Below are positions 11,218 through 23,469 of a DNA stretch of 64,000 nt, in pieces; within the stretch, counting starts at the first letter, position 1, and every line of letters begins with the position of its first letter. Below the pieces are notes generated by a model. That model ran no database searches. It was not told the DNA's origin and saw nothing but the letters and a program-made list of their open reading frames with translations. Location: NCBI RefSeq assembly GCF_032062135.1, contig NC_092860.1, positions 156,617,972-156,681,971 of the forward strand. The letters run 5' to 3'. A program made the translations under genes and the position numbers. The DNA is from Pyxicephalus adspersus. Its lineage: Eukaryota; Chordata; Amphibia; Anura; Pyxicephalidae.

Positions 11218-12420
11218 AACAGAATTGTCCATGGCAGGTGTGGTGACTATAAAATGTGTTGCCAAAAATGTTACATCTTTTTCGCATTATTGTGATAACT
11301 ATACCGAAGAAGTACCTTATTTCTCTACAGAATATAATCATGTTTTTTCTTTGGAATAATAGAAGACCAAGATGAGCTATGAAAATACTTACCCATCACA
11401 AGAGATATGGTGGATTTGGGATTTCAAATTTACTACATTATTATGCAGCTTCAGTTTTATCTCAAATATCTTATTGGTGGCATCCCTCTCCACATAACAA
11501 TTTCATCCCATTCCAGCATGACAATTTATCCTGACCTTCAAGGTTTTTGTTCCGCAAGATATATATTTACCACACATATTCCTAAATATTTTTCTTCAAA
11601 TCTACAATATACTTAGCAAAAATATAGAAGTCTCTTTATCTACTAATATGCAAAAATGGTCCAGAGATCTTAATAAAAAAATCTCTTCCTACTCTTGGTC
11701 CAAATGCCAGAACCACTAGGATCGTTTTTAACGTATTAATAATCATTGGTATGTCACCCCTCATAAGTTATCAAAATGTTTTCCTAATTATTCCGTTTCT
11801 TGCTGGAGAGATTGTGCAGCAATTGGCTCTTTTTCATACTACTTTGGTTTTGTAAGTCTATTAGGTCTTATTGATCTTGTTTTCCAGTTGACCTTTGAGT
11901 TAGCTCTTACACAGATTTTTACCTTTTTCCAGAGTTAGCACTTTTACATATTAATATTGAATAGTTCCCAAACACAATTAGGACAATAGTTATTCATATA
12001 CTTTTGTTAGCAAAACTACATATTACCAGATTGTGGGAAGACACTCATATCCCAAATCATAAAGATGTGATTGCTGACTTAAATTTCTGTTGTGCATATG
12101 AGAAACTATTAGCCATTATGAACACCTCATAAACAAATTTTCTTGGTAAATGGGATATTTGGTTCCAACATTCATTCTGTAATATCCAACGCTAATTGCC
12201 TATTATGTTAGGCTGGTACTATGTTGATGTGTGTGATTGAATTGGACTTGTTTTGATTGGTAATTCAGTTTAACGAGTTTTATCTCCTTGTTCTAGTTTT
12301 ACTCTCATATTTCACTGTATTCTTTCTTCTTTTTTTTTTTTTCTCCTCTTTCTAATATGTATACATTTTTTTATTTTCTATTATTACAAGAAAAAATTTC
12401 AATAAAGAAATAATGAACTA
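11218..12420 (+). pseudogene. L1/Tx1-like LINE ORF2 C-terminal part and 3' end
   Basis: Translation after the SINE continues with degenerate text. At 11370-11470 it gives an SQEIWWIWDFKFTTLL-like segment corresponding to the conserved GGLGLPNF..YY block in the C-terminal part of L1-clade ORF2. Several stops are present. A T-rich stretch and AATAAAGAAATAATG at about 12400 look like the element's 3' end with a poly(A) signal. Confidence 0.65.
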
Positions 12421-14529
12421 TAATAAATATAAATTATATAATATATAATATAATAAATGAAATAATGAACTATATATGGGGTCATCACTGCTAACATTTA
12501 AAAGAGGTATCAGTGGAAAGGCCAATAAAATGAACATGAATAAATACATCCACATGGTGTTTTTTTAAACACTTATTTAAAAGGGTAAAATGAAATCACG
12601 CGGGCTCAATCTTTATACCTTCCTTTTTCTGGGTAAAGTATTTTGTACTTCCAAGTTAGTTATGATTGGTCAGCAACTAATAAATGTTTTTTGCACATAG
12701 TTGTAGGCCACAAGTCAATGGCAATGTGTAAACTGTGTAATAAACTCTTCCAATGCAGAAGTCTGTAGCACTATTTACATAAAAACACAGTGCCAACTAC
12801 TGCCGTGTGATCCAAGTATAAATGGAGATTATTTTTTCAATGGTATTGTGACAGAAGAGAATCTAGGTTTATACTCGATGACACAGATTTCCAGTGTGTA
12901 GGCATTACTTATTTTCACCAATTTTGAAATGTTCACAAAAATTAGCTGTATTTTTATTATTCAATATATTGCTATATCATGTTTATTTTATTTATTTTTT
13001 ATTATATATTTTTTAATTTGATTGTCCTGCTCTCAACTAAACAATAATATAGGTCAATGAAGAGATAAAAGAAAGAATCAGAATATAATTTCTATGATGA
13101 CAGTTTGCATTGATTCACATGGTGAATGTTATTTCTGTACTGGTTTCCCAGAGGAATATTGTATTTGTTCTAGTTAGCAGTTCTTTGTTTTTATTGAATG
13201 AGCCGTTCCACCACTGTAATTATGTATTATACTTTTACATCTCAGCAGAGACCGGAGGAGCTCAGGTGTTTGAGAAGTGATGTCACCAGCTTTGTTATGC
13301 TGTACACACCACAAACTATAAAATATTCTTTTCTAATAGTTTGTCATCACGTGTTGTGAATAGATAAATTAGCTTTTGATTTCTGAGAGAGACGGCAGAA
13401 ATATTTGTTGGAAGATCAAAGCTTTCACTGTACATATTTTATTTAAAGAGTAGCCATGTGACTATTATTATGTACATGACTAGTAACCAGTCCGACCTCT
13501 GAATACAATAACATGCAATACATTCCAAATACAAATTTATCTCTAAACTTGTTACAGTGAGCAGGTGCTGAATTGTAATTTCAGATTCTATGAGGGAAAT
13601 CTGAGAAACTTTCATCCAGTCAACAACTTTAAAGCTGAAAGTTAAAAAATAAAAAAAACATGAATTAGGTTAACATGTCCAAGAGGCCAAAGGTTTCACT
13701 AAACAGAGAAATGCTTTTTTTTATTTATTATTTTGTGAGGAGACATTCAAAATATGGTTAAGAATTTCCTATATCCTAAACACCCAAAAAAAGAAGTTTG
13801 AGTTCAATGCACTGCTTAACAAACTGTTAGTTTATACATCACATATAACAATATTGCTATTATTACAACTATTACATAAAATATTAATACAATACAATAT
13901 TAAAGATATTTATATAATTGCAGCCAATGTTGGGTCCCTATACCCTTATATTTATCTACAGTTACATGGTATATCCGCTGTCATTGGCTGAATCCAAGTA
14001 GAATAAAGTAGAATTGTTTTCCTATTAGAATAACTCTACTACTTACTAATCTAGTAATATTCTACTTAAAAGCAGCCATATTCCGAAACTTAATTTCACC
14101 ATTTGTAGTCCTACATGGCTGTAATATGTGATCCTGCAGTTGTAAATCCTGATTTAGCCATAAATCTTTAAAATAATCTTATTTAAAAAAAAGAAAAGAC
14201 AGGGGTCTATTGTTGCTGAAGGTGAGGGGCTAAATATTGCCATCTTCCTTTATTGGCCAGCAGATTCCAGAGAACCTTTATTACATAGGAAGGGGAATAA
14301 ACAGTTCCGCTGCTCCCGTTTCCTACCCCAAGGCTATCAAAGGGTCTGGTTTTGAAAACTTGAGGGGGAGGACATTTTTTTTAACATTTTTTAAATTACA
14401 AATTGAAAAAAAAATATATTTAATCATTTCTATAATAATGAGCCACATTAACCTGGATAAAACTGAATCCAAACCTTCTACCTCCACATTCCAAATCTCC
14501 CCCTGACATATTTATAACTGTTGAAAACA
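12421..14529. other. AT-rich intergenic DNA, no supported gene
   Basis: Over 2 kb of AT-rich sequence with no open frame longer than about 90 codons, no inverted-repeat termini I could pair and no recognisable protein motif. The segment at 14237-14506 is open by chance over low-complexity A/T runs. Confidence 0.6.
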
Positions 14530-15045
14530 CTGTTATTTTCCCCTCCCCTCAGGCACATTCTCTTGGCAACACCTTTGATTTTGCCCTCTCATTTACCCCC
14601 CACATTCAGAATGTTTTCAGGTCCAGTCACTTTCACCTGCGCAACATCTCCAAAACCCGCCCCTACCTGTCCCGAGACCACCAAACTCCTTGTACATGCT
14701 CTTATCATCTCCCGTCTGGACTACTGTAACCTCCTCCTCTCTGGTATTCCACTAACCCGACTCTCTCCTCTACAATCTATTATGAATGCTGCAGGCAGAC
14801 TCATCCATTCTTCCCCCTGCTTCTCTGCCTTTCTTTGTAGTTCTCTTCATTGGCTTCAATTTCACATTTCACCAGAATTAAATTCAAGCTCTTGAGCTTT
14901 GTCTTCAAATCCCTCCACAGTTCTTGTCCCAAATACCTTTCTGACATGATACAAAAATACCCCCCTAGCCGCTCTCTTTGCTCCCCCTATGACCTTCTAA
15001 TGACATCCTCACTCATAGCCTCACCGCATCTGGAATAGCTTTCCT
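14530..15045 (+). pseudogene. L2/CR1-type LINE ORF2 C-terminal fragment
   Basis: In two overlapping frames the translation shows the block after the RT of CR1/L2 elements: HLRNISKTRPYLS, LVHALIISRLDYCNLLLSG, LQSIMNAAGRLIH, then LHWL, FKLLSFVFKSLH and PKYLSDM. Frame changes near 14690 and 14860 break the reading. It is a 5'-truncated copy without flanking duplication that I can see. Confidence 0.85.
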
Positions 15046-15499
15046 TGTTCTATTTGACTTAGGGTTAGATCCAGCTTGAACAAGATGGTGGACAGTCATT
15101 TGCCAGAAATGTAAAACAAGTGCTTTATCCACCCCATTAACTGTTTGTGAACTATTATGCTTATGTTGACTTCCAAGTATACGGCATTGGACAATCTGCT
15201 TAATGATAAGAAGAGAACACCTTCAACACCCCCCAATACAGGAGCGATTCTGTATGCCTATAAAGATTGATGTATTTCCTTGTTGCAACAATAAATCTTC
15301 CTAATTAGGATCTACTGTCTCATCTCCAATTGTGCGTTTGGAGACCCCCTTAAAGAACTGCACAGAAAAATGTATTTCTAGGACACAAGAGTACCTGTCA
15401 TATATAGGGGATGTTATTGCTTTCATAGTTATTATCACCTACCTTTTTATGTTCCCATTTTAGTTCTGTTTATTGATTTTTTTGTAAAATCCAAATACA

Positions 15500-15875
15500 G
15501 GACTGTGAGCTTCATCCCATGACCTCCAACTTGCTAAGCTTTTTCTGTGATTCCTGAAAAAAGAAATGCTCATTATTTTATATGGGGTTTCTGGCAGCTG
15601 TGAGTTTTGTTCTGGCTTTCATGGTGAGGACATTACCGGACAGTTTTAATGAGGCCAAGTACATCACCTTCAGCATGCTGGTGTTCTGCAGTGTGTGAAT
15701 TGCCATGATCCCGGCCTATCTGAGCACCAGAGGGAAATTCATGGTGGCTGTGGAAGTATTCGCCATATTGGCCTCCAGTGCTGGGTTATTAGGTTGTATA
15801 TTCTTCCCTAAATGTTAAATAATTATCAAAATACCTGAGAGAAATTCTAGAGGATGTATTTTGGAAAAGTCATAA
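15500..15875 (+). pseudogene. V2R-A: broken last exon of a vomeronasal type-2 receptor
   Basis: The segment 15505-15555 matches the TM2 region of V2R-B exon 6 (ACCTCC.ACTTGCT.AGCTT). After it about 330 nt (TM3, TM4 and extracellular loop 2) are missing. From about 15582 the TM5-TM7 block returns with [23 protein letters not shown] and [12 protein letters not shown] at 15696-15698 replaces the TGG of SVW, and a TAA at 15816-15818 replaces the TAC of KCY. No earlier exons were found upstream. The downstream 3' flank is also homologous to that of V2R-B, showing that the piece arose by DNA duplication rather than retroposition. Confidence 0.95.
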
Positions 15876-16590
15876 TATATTTTTTTACAAAATATATTCA
15901 ACAAAGTTACTGACAGCTATGGCATGGTTTGTGTTTTGAAGTGTGTTTGAACTAGGGATGAGCGAGAATGCTTCTGACATTCTCACAAAAATTTTCCCCC
16001 GAAGATCCGATAGATCTGCGAAATTTTGGCGAACCGATTTTGCGAATTCCATTAAGTTGCAGGTTCCCACGCTCCCTGGGCTGTACTTATCATCAAGTAA
16101 AGCCCAGTGACCATGGGAACCTGCAGTCACAGCTGATTGGAGGCACGTGGGTGCTTCCACTCAGCTGTGACTGCAGGCGAACTCTCAATGGAGTTCAGTT
16201 CCCACGGTCACCTGGTTGTACTTATCATTGATAAGTACAGCCTGGGGAGCATGGGAAACTGTGGTCACAGCTGATTGAAGTGGCTCCGAACGGCTGTGAC
16301 TGCAGATGAACTCCCCTGAGAGATCATCTGAGTTTGGCGAGAACACGACCTTGTGGCGAATCACAAGGCCGTTCTCGCTTAAATGTTCTGTAAGCGAGAA
16401 AGGCCCGATTCGCCACAAGATCGAAAATAAAAATTTTGCTCGCTCATCCCTAGTCTGAACTTTATTATGTTTTATAAAAGCTTTCTAAGGTTACAATGCT
16501 GACTTGTTCCTGTGTTCCTCCATAAAACAATTCCATAAAGCTTCTTGAATTATGAACCTGGGCGGTTTGTGGTGCTCTGTTTTTATTCAT
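15876..16590 (+). repeat. Duplicated V2R 3' flank, split by an inserted element
   Basis: Segments 15885-15952 and 16453-16590 match the V2R-B 3' flank at 38285-38475, including AAGGTTACAATGCTGACTTG and GAATTATGAACCTGGGC. The paralogy of this non-coding flank marks a segmental duplication. The 500-bp element at 15953-16452 was inserted later. Confidence 0.85.
15953..16452. mobile_element. hAT-type MITE, TAGGGATGAGC family (500 bp)
   Basis: Both ends read TAGGGATGAGCGAG inward. The flanks are GTTTGAAC (15945-15952) and GTCTGAAC (16453-16460), an 8-bp duplication with one mismatch. The intact paralogous flank at 38340-38360 (GTGTCTGAAC) shows a single copy of this site. The interior has inverted segments around AAGTACAGCC and GGCGAGAACACGACC. 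No protein is encoded. Confidence 0.9.
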
Positions 16591-18049
16591 ATTAAAGTGA
16601 ACCCTGACCTAGGGAATTCCGTTACCAAATTCCAACATTTGAGAAAGGAGTGGGCTCTAGAATTTACCATTTGAGGAGTTGAGCTGCAGAACTTAGCTCT
16701 TGAGCATTATATTGGTCTGTATATTCTTTCTTATGAGTTATATTATGCTCGAAAACCTGACTAAAACATTCTAAATATTATTGACCTGGTGAAAAGTCCA
16801 GAAGATAAGATATCCTAAAGATAAAACTCAGTAGGATTTGGTCAAATCTAGGATTGATTGATTTTATTAAATGTCAATTGCTCCATAGACTGTGTATTAC
16901 GTTAGCGAGTGACATTTCCACCTGACAGACCAAAAGCTATCATCAACACTTGGGGGTGGATAAGACAGCACATAGATGGCAATATCAGATAATTCTGGCT
17001 AAAGATCCAGTTTCTTGGCCCAGAATTCCATGGGGTAGAGCCTTCTGCCTTATCTGATCTACTAACTCACTGCACTCATGCCATGGCTGGAAGAAGTTGG
17101 CCATCATGTTCATAGGGCTGTAGTAAGCCTGTTTGGCCTCCCTTTCCAAAGGCAAATAAATAAGAAATAAAAAAAAAAATACATTTAAAACATTTGGTAT
17201 AATATTCTAACATTGCAGATCATTCTGGTAATAGAGATTGCATATAATCTAAGATGGAGGAAAAATTCAATGTTACCATTACATTACATAAGGTAAAAAA
17301 TCAATAATAAAAAAGGTGTTGTTCCAACATCATATAAAGTTTTGAATAAAGAATAATAGAATCTTTTGTACTTTATTTGATTATGGTTGGTTCAGAACTC
17401 TTATGGTCTCAATTTACCCCTGACGAAGTTGTTGGGCGAAACGTGTTGGAAACAAAACATAGACAAGCTATGTTTAGAAACAGGTCCTTCATCTCAGAAC
17501 TAACTAATAAGTTTTGGACTATACCACTTTTTACTGTATTTAAAATTTGTTTTACTAAGTGTACTTTACTTTTGATACTCCAATCAACTTTTTTTTTAAG
17601 TTGCCTAGTGTGGTGTTTACCAAATATCACTAATTTGTTACACCAAAAAGTACATTAGCTTGGTGACACATATAAAATTGGTCAGTAAAAATAAATAAAT
17701 ATATAAGAGCAATTGCCCTTGTAATTTTTTAAAAAAAATTTAAATTGATATTTGAATGGAATAAACATTTAACCTTTTAGTTCCACCAAAAAAATAATTA
17801 TAATATTATTTAATTATTGAAATAATTTTATCAATAAAAACAGATAAAAACAAAATTAAAAAGAAAAACACAATTGGAAAGAGGGTGGGACATTTCATAT
17901 AAATAGGGGTAAAGGAGGGGGAGGGACACAAACATCTTTTTGACATTAGCACAAAACAAACAATGAGTCTGCTGAACCAGAGAATAAAAAGTCTATGTCT
18001 GTGACATTGGGTAAATGGACCAGCTTTAGCAGCCAAACATCATAAACAT
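16591..18049. other. Non-coding, AT-rich; one CTGACGA/GAAAC motif
   Basis: No gene is supported. At 17420-17442 the text CCCCTGACGAAG...GGGCGAAACG resembles a motif I recall from dispersed vertebrate repeats and, loosely, a hammerhead ribozyme core. The rest (17700-18040) is low-complexity A/T sequence. Confidence 0.5.
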
Positions 18050-19130
18050 GTACAGTACAATCTTTGCATTGGTAACTGGCACCTAGAGCTGGGTGTAGTT
18101 TATCATCAATGCCACCCAGAAATGTGTATTACAAATATCTGAAATTAGTGAAGGGCCAGACCAAGATGTTAAATGCACCAGCACTGTTGTTCTGGTCTGT
18201 GGTGCTGGAAGCAGTAGGAAGGTAGACAATATTGCTAGTTTGCATCATGAAGTGGATGACATGAATGCCAACCCTCCATCTTACAATACGTAGCTGAAAC
18301 ATTAGGCAAAGGCAATGGTACCTATCAGTGTGGCAGTACTGAGGGTTTTCAGCCAGAGATGTAACGTATATTGCTAGCTGGCACAATGGCATGACATTGA
18401 GATGAATGCCACTTCTAATCTTTGCGATAACTAGCAGAAAAATTAAACCGAGGCAGGCTCAGCTGACAGGGTGCTGGTAATAGGCACCCACAGACTCGGC
18501 ACAGGAGCAGTGCGGGATCACAGAGGCATCTTGGTTGGCCAGTGAGTCCTTGTGTCAGTCAATCAGTGACATCTGCAGTGGGGGTATGATAGTTGTTAGT
18601 AACCCACCTTTCATTAATTTTCAAAAAGGTGAGGTGATTGACATTTTCCAGCGACAGTCGTGATTGGTTGTCCGTGACCACTCTGTCAGCAGCACTGAAG
18701 GTTCTTTCGGACAGAACACTGGATGCCGGGCACGAAAGAAGCTTGATGGCATATTGTGCAAACTGTGGGCAGATTTCAAGCCTGTTGACCCAAAAATAAA
18801 TGGCATCACTAATGTCAGGACCGGCATCCTCCTCATACCTGCTGTCATCAACACCACCACCAGCCAGAAAAGAGCCAACGTAATTGTGCAGCGTGCGCTT
18901 CATCTGTTTTCGATGGTTATGCCCCCCACTTCACTTGTTTGAGGTGGCTGCATCAGGTTTTACCAGGCATCCAATGCCAATGCGCGGGAGAGGTTTTTCA
19001 TTACATGTGCATGTAAACTGGGAACAGGTGTGCGGGAGAAGTAATGCCTGCTTGGTATATTCCACTACCTCTCGGCCAAAAGGTCACGGAAAGGAGCAGA
19101 GTTCACAATGCTATACGACAGTGGCTGCAA
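18050..19130 (-). pseudogene. hAT transposase copy with internal deletion
   Basis: At 18559-18903 the minus-strand translation holds the hAT dimerisation domain: CPASSVLSERTFSAADRVV, then NHLTFLKINERW. Before it, at 18950-19125, lie pieces of the N-terminal domain, IVNSAPFRDLLAE and PVPSLHAHVMKNLSRAL, joined almost directly to the C-terminal part, so the central catalytic region is deleted. The non-coding units at 18050-18130 match those at the left end of the window. The element cannot be autonomous. Confidence 0.85.
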
Positions 19131-19728
19131 GGCAAATAGTTTGGCTATCACCTGGGGTGCGGAGTCTAAGTGTCTCCCAGTCTCCACCAGAGCACCCCGC
19201 AAGGGATAATGGGCCAGTGACCCTACTGGCCACCCGACTACTTTGCTGTGGGGAGTATACTAGGTCGTGGCCCCCAAGTTCTCCCCACCAGGAGCGAGCC
19301 AGACAAAGAGCTCCAGTGTAGGGACAGCACAGATCAGGTACTTAGTTAGATGACAGCAAGAGGTACAGTCCAGGCAGACTGATGGACAAAGCAGGCAGCA
19401 GACAAGCATAATCGAGGAACAGGCACAAGTCAGGGCAGGTAACAGACAAGCGTAATCCAGGTACAAGCAAAGGTCAGGAATCCATAGGGCACGAAATGGC
19501 AGGGTGTGACTGAGCACCCAATTGCAGAACAAGGTTGGAACCAGAAACTGCTCTTCTCATTGGCTGCTCACATTTCCTAAAATAAACTTCAGCTGAGCAC
19601 AGCCTCAGAGAAAGTGCAGCGGATGCTAAAAAGGCATATGTTTGCACAGCTAAAGGGAAGCTGAGAAAACTGTAGGCAGCTGGACAGATGATCTGCAGGC
19701 GGACTGGTAACAGAAGTACTAGACAGGG
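19131..19728 (-). mobile_element. LTR fragment (second LTR group)
   Basis: Read on the minus strand the segment contains repeated GCCTG..CCTGACTTGTGCCTG text like the LTR at 3587-4279, and a CTCCTGGTGGGGAGAACTTG block. Its 19305-19410 portion recurs in inverted orientation at 20019-20122. The boundary at 19728 is sharp because LINE RT sequence begins there. No TSD is readable. Confidence 0.55.
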
Positions 19729-19988
19729 ATATCCTCTATCCCCACTTTTTATATGCCTTAGCTAGAGAGCCACTGGCAATAGCCATTATACTTAATCTGC
19801 ACGTTATAGGTGTTAAGTGTGGCCCTAATAAACACAAATATGTGGTCGGTTCACCGAGGATGCCCTTATGTATATTTCTTCCCCTTTGGTAACCCTGCCT
19901 AACTTACTTTACCTTTTTTTGGAGATCATTGGCCTGCGGGTAAATAAAAGAAAATCCCTAGCTCTAAACATCATGCCCCCACACTTCC
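19729..19988 (+). pseudogene. L1/Tx1-like LINE RT fragment
   Basis: The plus-strand translation starts TRQGYPLSPL (RT motif, QGCPLSP in active elements), passes an RFTEDALMYISSPL block (the FADD region, here degenerate) and continues LRVNKRKSLALNI. A stop codon and frame changes make it inactive. Both ends are cut by LTR-derived sequence. Confidence 0.85.
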
Positions 19989-20122
19989 CCTTGTCTTCCC
20001 CCTGCCCTGTGCCTGTTACTCGATTTATGCTTGGCTGCTGCCTGCTTTGTCCATCAGTCCGCCTGGACTGTACCTCTTGCTGTCATCTAACTAAGTACCT
20101 GTTCTGTGCTGTACCTACACCG
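19989..20122 (+). mobile_element. LTR fragment, inverted relative to 19305-19410
   Basis: The segment GTCCATCAGTCCGCCTGGAC to CCTACACCGG is the reverse complement of 19305-19410, about nine bases in ten matching. It joins LINE sequence on one side and Gypsy pol sequence on the other. Confidence 0.75.
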
Positions 20123-22020
20123 GAACAAAGACCAACTGGCTTGCCAGGGGTTGAGATGGCAAGCAAACGGCAGATACTGGAGGGAACCCTCCAAGAGGTA
20201 TCGCTATACTTCAATGGCTAGCTTAATAGCTAGGAGTTCTCTGTTTCCAATGGAGTAATTATTTTCTGCTGGGGAAAACTCACATGGGTGTCTGGATCCA
20301 GTGGTAGTCTTGAGGAGGACTGCTCCCACTCCAACAGAGTAGGCATTAATCTCAATGGTGAAAGGTTTTGCAATATCTGGCCTTACAAGGGTTGGACTGG
20401 AAAGGAAAGTCTGTTTGAGGGCATGGAAAGCCAGAATAGCCTCAGAGGGGCAGGTCTTAGGATTTGCATCCTTCTGTGTCAGTGCTGTTATGGGAGCGAC
20501 CAGCGTAGAATAATTCCTAATAAATTGCCAGTAATAGTTGGTAAATCCAAGAAAGCACTGAGCAGCCTTAAGGCCGCAGGGTAGTGGCCAGTTAGAAAAA
20601 GCTGCAAACTTTTCAGGATCCATGGAGAGGTCTTCTTTGGAAACAATGTGACCTAGAAAGGGCAGGAGAAGTTCAAACAAGCACCTCTCAGTCAGAGCCG
20701 TTGTAGGACTAAACCGACATGCTGTCTGTGAGTAGGCAAGTCAAGGGAAAAAAACAGGATGTCATCCAAATAAACCACTACACAGATGTATAGCAGGTCA
20801 CGAAAAAACATCATTCTCAAAGTGTTGGAAAACAGCCGGAGCATTAAAGAGACTGAAGGGCATCACAAGATACTTGTAATGCCCATCTCTGGTATTAAAC
20901 GCTGTCTTCCATTTATTCCCCTACTTGATCCGAATTAGGTTATATGCTCCCCGGAGGTCTAGCTTAATGAAGATCTATGCGCCACAAAGGCGGTCAGAGA
21001 GCTCAGTGATGGGAGGCAGCAGGTAGCGGTTTTTGATGGTGATGGCATTAAAGCCGCGGTATTCTATACTGGGCTGAAGTATCCAACCTTTCTCCTGTAC
21101 AAAGAAGAACCCTGTGCCAGCAGGAGAAGAGGACTTGCGAATAAACCTCAGAATGAGATTTATTGCACAGCCCTAGGGCCTGTGGGGAGGTAGCTTCTCA
21201 GCATTGCACTTAGAGAAGACATCCTGGAACAGATGGTGCATCTACATGAGTGGAGAAAGCTGGAGACCTGATAGGAGTGAGCTTGGCCAGGCATTTAGAG
21301 TGACACAAGGGACCTCAAGCTAATAGCTCAGGAGTAGACCAATCAAGCACAGGAGATTGCTGTTGAAGCCATGGGCATCCCAGGATGACTGCAGAGCTGG
21401 CCTGAGGAAGGACACGAAAAATTGTGGTCTCATGGTGAAGCCTACCAACAGACATTTGTATAGGTCTGGTCTGGAAGCGGATGAGTCCACGTGACAAAGG
21501 GGTACCATCCACCCAAGAGATGCGCCAAGGCTGGGATAACGGTTCTAGGCCAAGAACATTCCCAGAGCAGGGTGGCAAAGATGAAATTTCCAGCTGCTTC
21601 AGAGTCAATGAAGGCCTCAAGGGCAAGTGTGGAGTTGTTGTGTCAAAGCCGGATGGCTATGGAAATATGTTGAGTGGAGAGGAGAGAAGAGTGACCTAGC
21701 ATGCCCCCCTCAGAGCATACTAGGAGCTGAAGTTTCCTGGCATCTGTGGGCAAGATTTGATAAAGTGTCCCTTCTGTCTGTACTAAAGGCAGAAACCAGG
21801 AGATAGATGCCAGGACCTTCTTTTTAAGATAGAATTGATCGGCCTTGCTGCATAGGTTCCTTTAGAGACAGGGGGAACAGAGAAGGCTGGAGTTTTCAGA
21901 GGCTGCTAAAAGGATTGTGCCAGTCACAGGAGATTTCTCCTGGAAACGCTCTTCGAAGCTAATGTCAACCTGGATAGACTGAGAAGGGCCAAGGCTCAGA
22001 GTCTAAGCGGCAACCAGGTC
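20123..22020 (-). pseudogene. Gypsy retrotransposon gag-pol remains
   Basis: Order on the minus strand: gag zinc knuckle (CxxCRQKGHF..CP near 21740-21790), aspartic protease region with AFIDSEAAGNFI and SSAVILGCPWLQ (21315-21626), RT with IEYRGFNAITIKNRY, LDLRGAYNLIRI and the catalytic YLDD at about 20765, then the RT thumb and RNase H (20204-20680: LGFTNYYWQFIRNYS, VGVGAVLL, NRELLAIKLA). The protease DSGA is DSEA and the RNase H D of the VDAS motif is N. Stops and frame changes are frequent, and integrase is missing from this copy. It is a dead Metaviridae-type element; a matching integrase piece is at 43440-43900. Confidence 0.9.
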
Positions 22021-22309
22021 TTCTCCAGAAGAAGCTGGACAGAGGAAACACTGTATTAAGCAGCAGGTGTACAGGAACTGGCTCAGCATAACTAGGGGCT
22101 TAGCACTAGTGGAGACACATTGCACGAATGCTGAGTGCTGTGTCTGAGCTAGCTTAACAGCCAAGGATGATAAAGGGGCTATTTTGATTGGCTGGTGGGT
22201 TGGGCAAAACTGATAACGCTTGGGAGCGTAGGCACGTCCAGAGTCAGTACTGCCCGCATGCGCAGGAGAGAGAAGCCTGCGCTTTAGTGAAGAAGAGGTA
22301 AGTGTGACA
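22021..22309 (-). mobile_element. Truncated 5' LTR of the Gypsy element
   Basis: On the minus strand it starts TGTCACACTTACCTC and matches the first 280 bp or so of the complete LTR at 61220-61947. It breaks off before gag, so the rest of the LTR and the primer-binding region were lost. The order LTR-gag-protease-RT on the minus strand fits one element. Confidence 0.8.
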
Positions 22310-22314
22310 CAGAG

Positions 22315-22990
22315 GTCTGTGTGTGGTTGTTGTCTTTGACTCTTGTTTTTGTTTTGTGATATGTAAGGAATATTTTTTATATTTAATAGCAAGAGAAATA
22401 AATTGACCTCTAATATGTGCCTTATGGGTATCCCAGTTAGTGGAAGGGGAGGTATCTTTTGGGTCATTGAAATAAAAAAAATCTGGTAAATCATTTTTAA
22501 TGGAAGTGCAGTGCGAAGGGACTCATTAAGTCTCCATGTTGGTCAGGGGTTTCTCATTTCAAGGCTGGGTCATGACAAAGACAAACAGGAAATGCATGAG
22601 GATTGAATGAAAACTTGGTCTATTCTGAAATATTCTCTGTAAAAAGTAGAACTTATAAACTCTAGCAAAAGAATTTTGCTCTCTCCAAGCCTCAAATATA
22701 TCAAAATATTGAAAAAGGGAGAATAATCCCAAACTTTGTTTCAAGGGTGTCTGTTGGTCAGAGCTGACATCTTATCTAGAATTTGGTCCAGAGCCAGGTT
22801 GGAGTCTGCTATCAGTATCAGAGATTCCTCTATCAAGCATGCCTTCAAAAAAATGCATATTGGCCTGTGGTAGGGGCATAGCAGATGAAAACCAAAGCTT
22901 CAGCAAGTGTACCAACCACCGTATTTTAGTCATCTTTACAGAATGACCGCGGTGTTGTCCTGATTGACTGATACGTACATGAGGCTTTAG
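22315..22990 (-). pseudogene. L1/Tx1-like LINE endonuclease to linker fragment
   Basis: The minus-strand translation has DIFEAWREQNSFARVYKFYF (endonuclease DVWR..P..R.YTFYS block), and near 22440 FFYFNDPKDTSPSTNWDTHK, the linker block after the endonuclease. The end toward V2R-B (22990) is unclear. The Gypsy LTR abuts it. Confidence 0.7.
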
Positions 22991-23396
22991 ATACTACCAC
23001 AACTTATTTATAGTCACAGTTTTTAGTTAAGGAATAATGAGCTTTGACATGGTGATAGCTGGTCCCATCTTCAGCCACTGTCACCTTTGTTGGTCACTTC
23101 TGTCCACTTGTCACTGCAGAGAAATATAAAACGACATGAAATACTAAATATGACAATTACAACAATCATCCATATTTAGTAAATAAAATACAATATATTT
23201 TCATGATTCTTCTTTAAAAGTGTCATTGTGCTCTTCACAGAAATATGGAGAGAAATATATAGGACAAGAACAGGTTAAGCAGCCAGAGAATAAAAAGTAT
23301 TATTCTGGTAAATAAAGATTTTATTTTAGAGAACAAATATGTCTCTGCAAATAGTTTTCCTCAGACACTTCTCCAATCTAAATAAATCTCAGATAT

Positions 23397-23406
23397 TGTA
23401 TATAAA
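23397..23406 (+). promoter_or_regulatory. Possible TATA box of V2R-B
   Basis: TGTATATAAA lies about 65 bp before the ATG of the receptor, a reasonable place for a TATA-type core promoter with a short 5' leader. No other promoter element is recognised. An upstream 5'-UTR exon cannot be excluded. Confidence 0.35.
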
Positions 23407-23469
23407 CTGCTGGAGATGATCCCCTCCAGTGCAGAGGAAACACACCGCTGTCAGTGATTGTCCTCTGTC

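Noticed and set aside
12421..14529. Possible missing exons of V2R-A
   Set aside because: No V2R exon 1-5 motifs could be read in any frame on the plus strand.
22003..22494. 163-codon minus-strand open frame
   Set aside because: It spans the junction of the Gypsy LTR and a LINE fragment, so it is a chance fusion.
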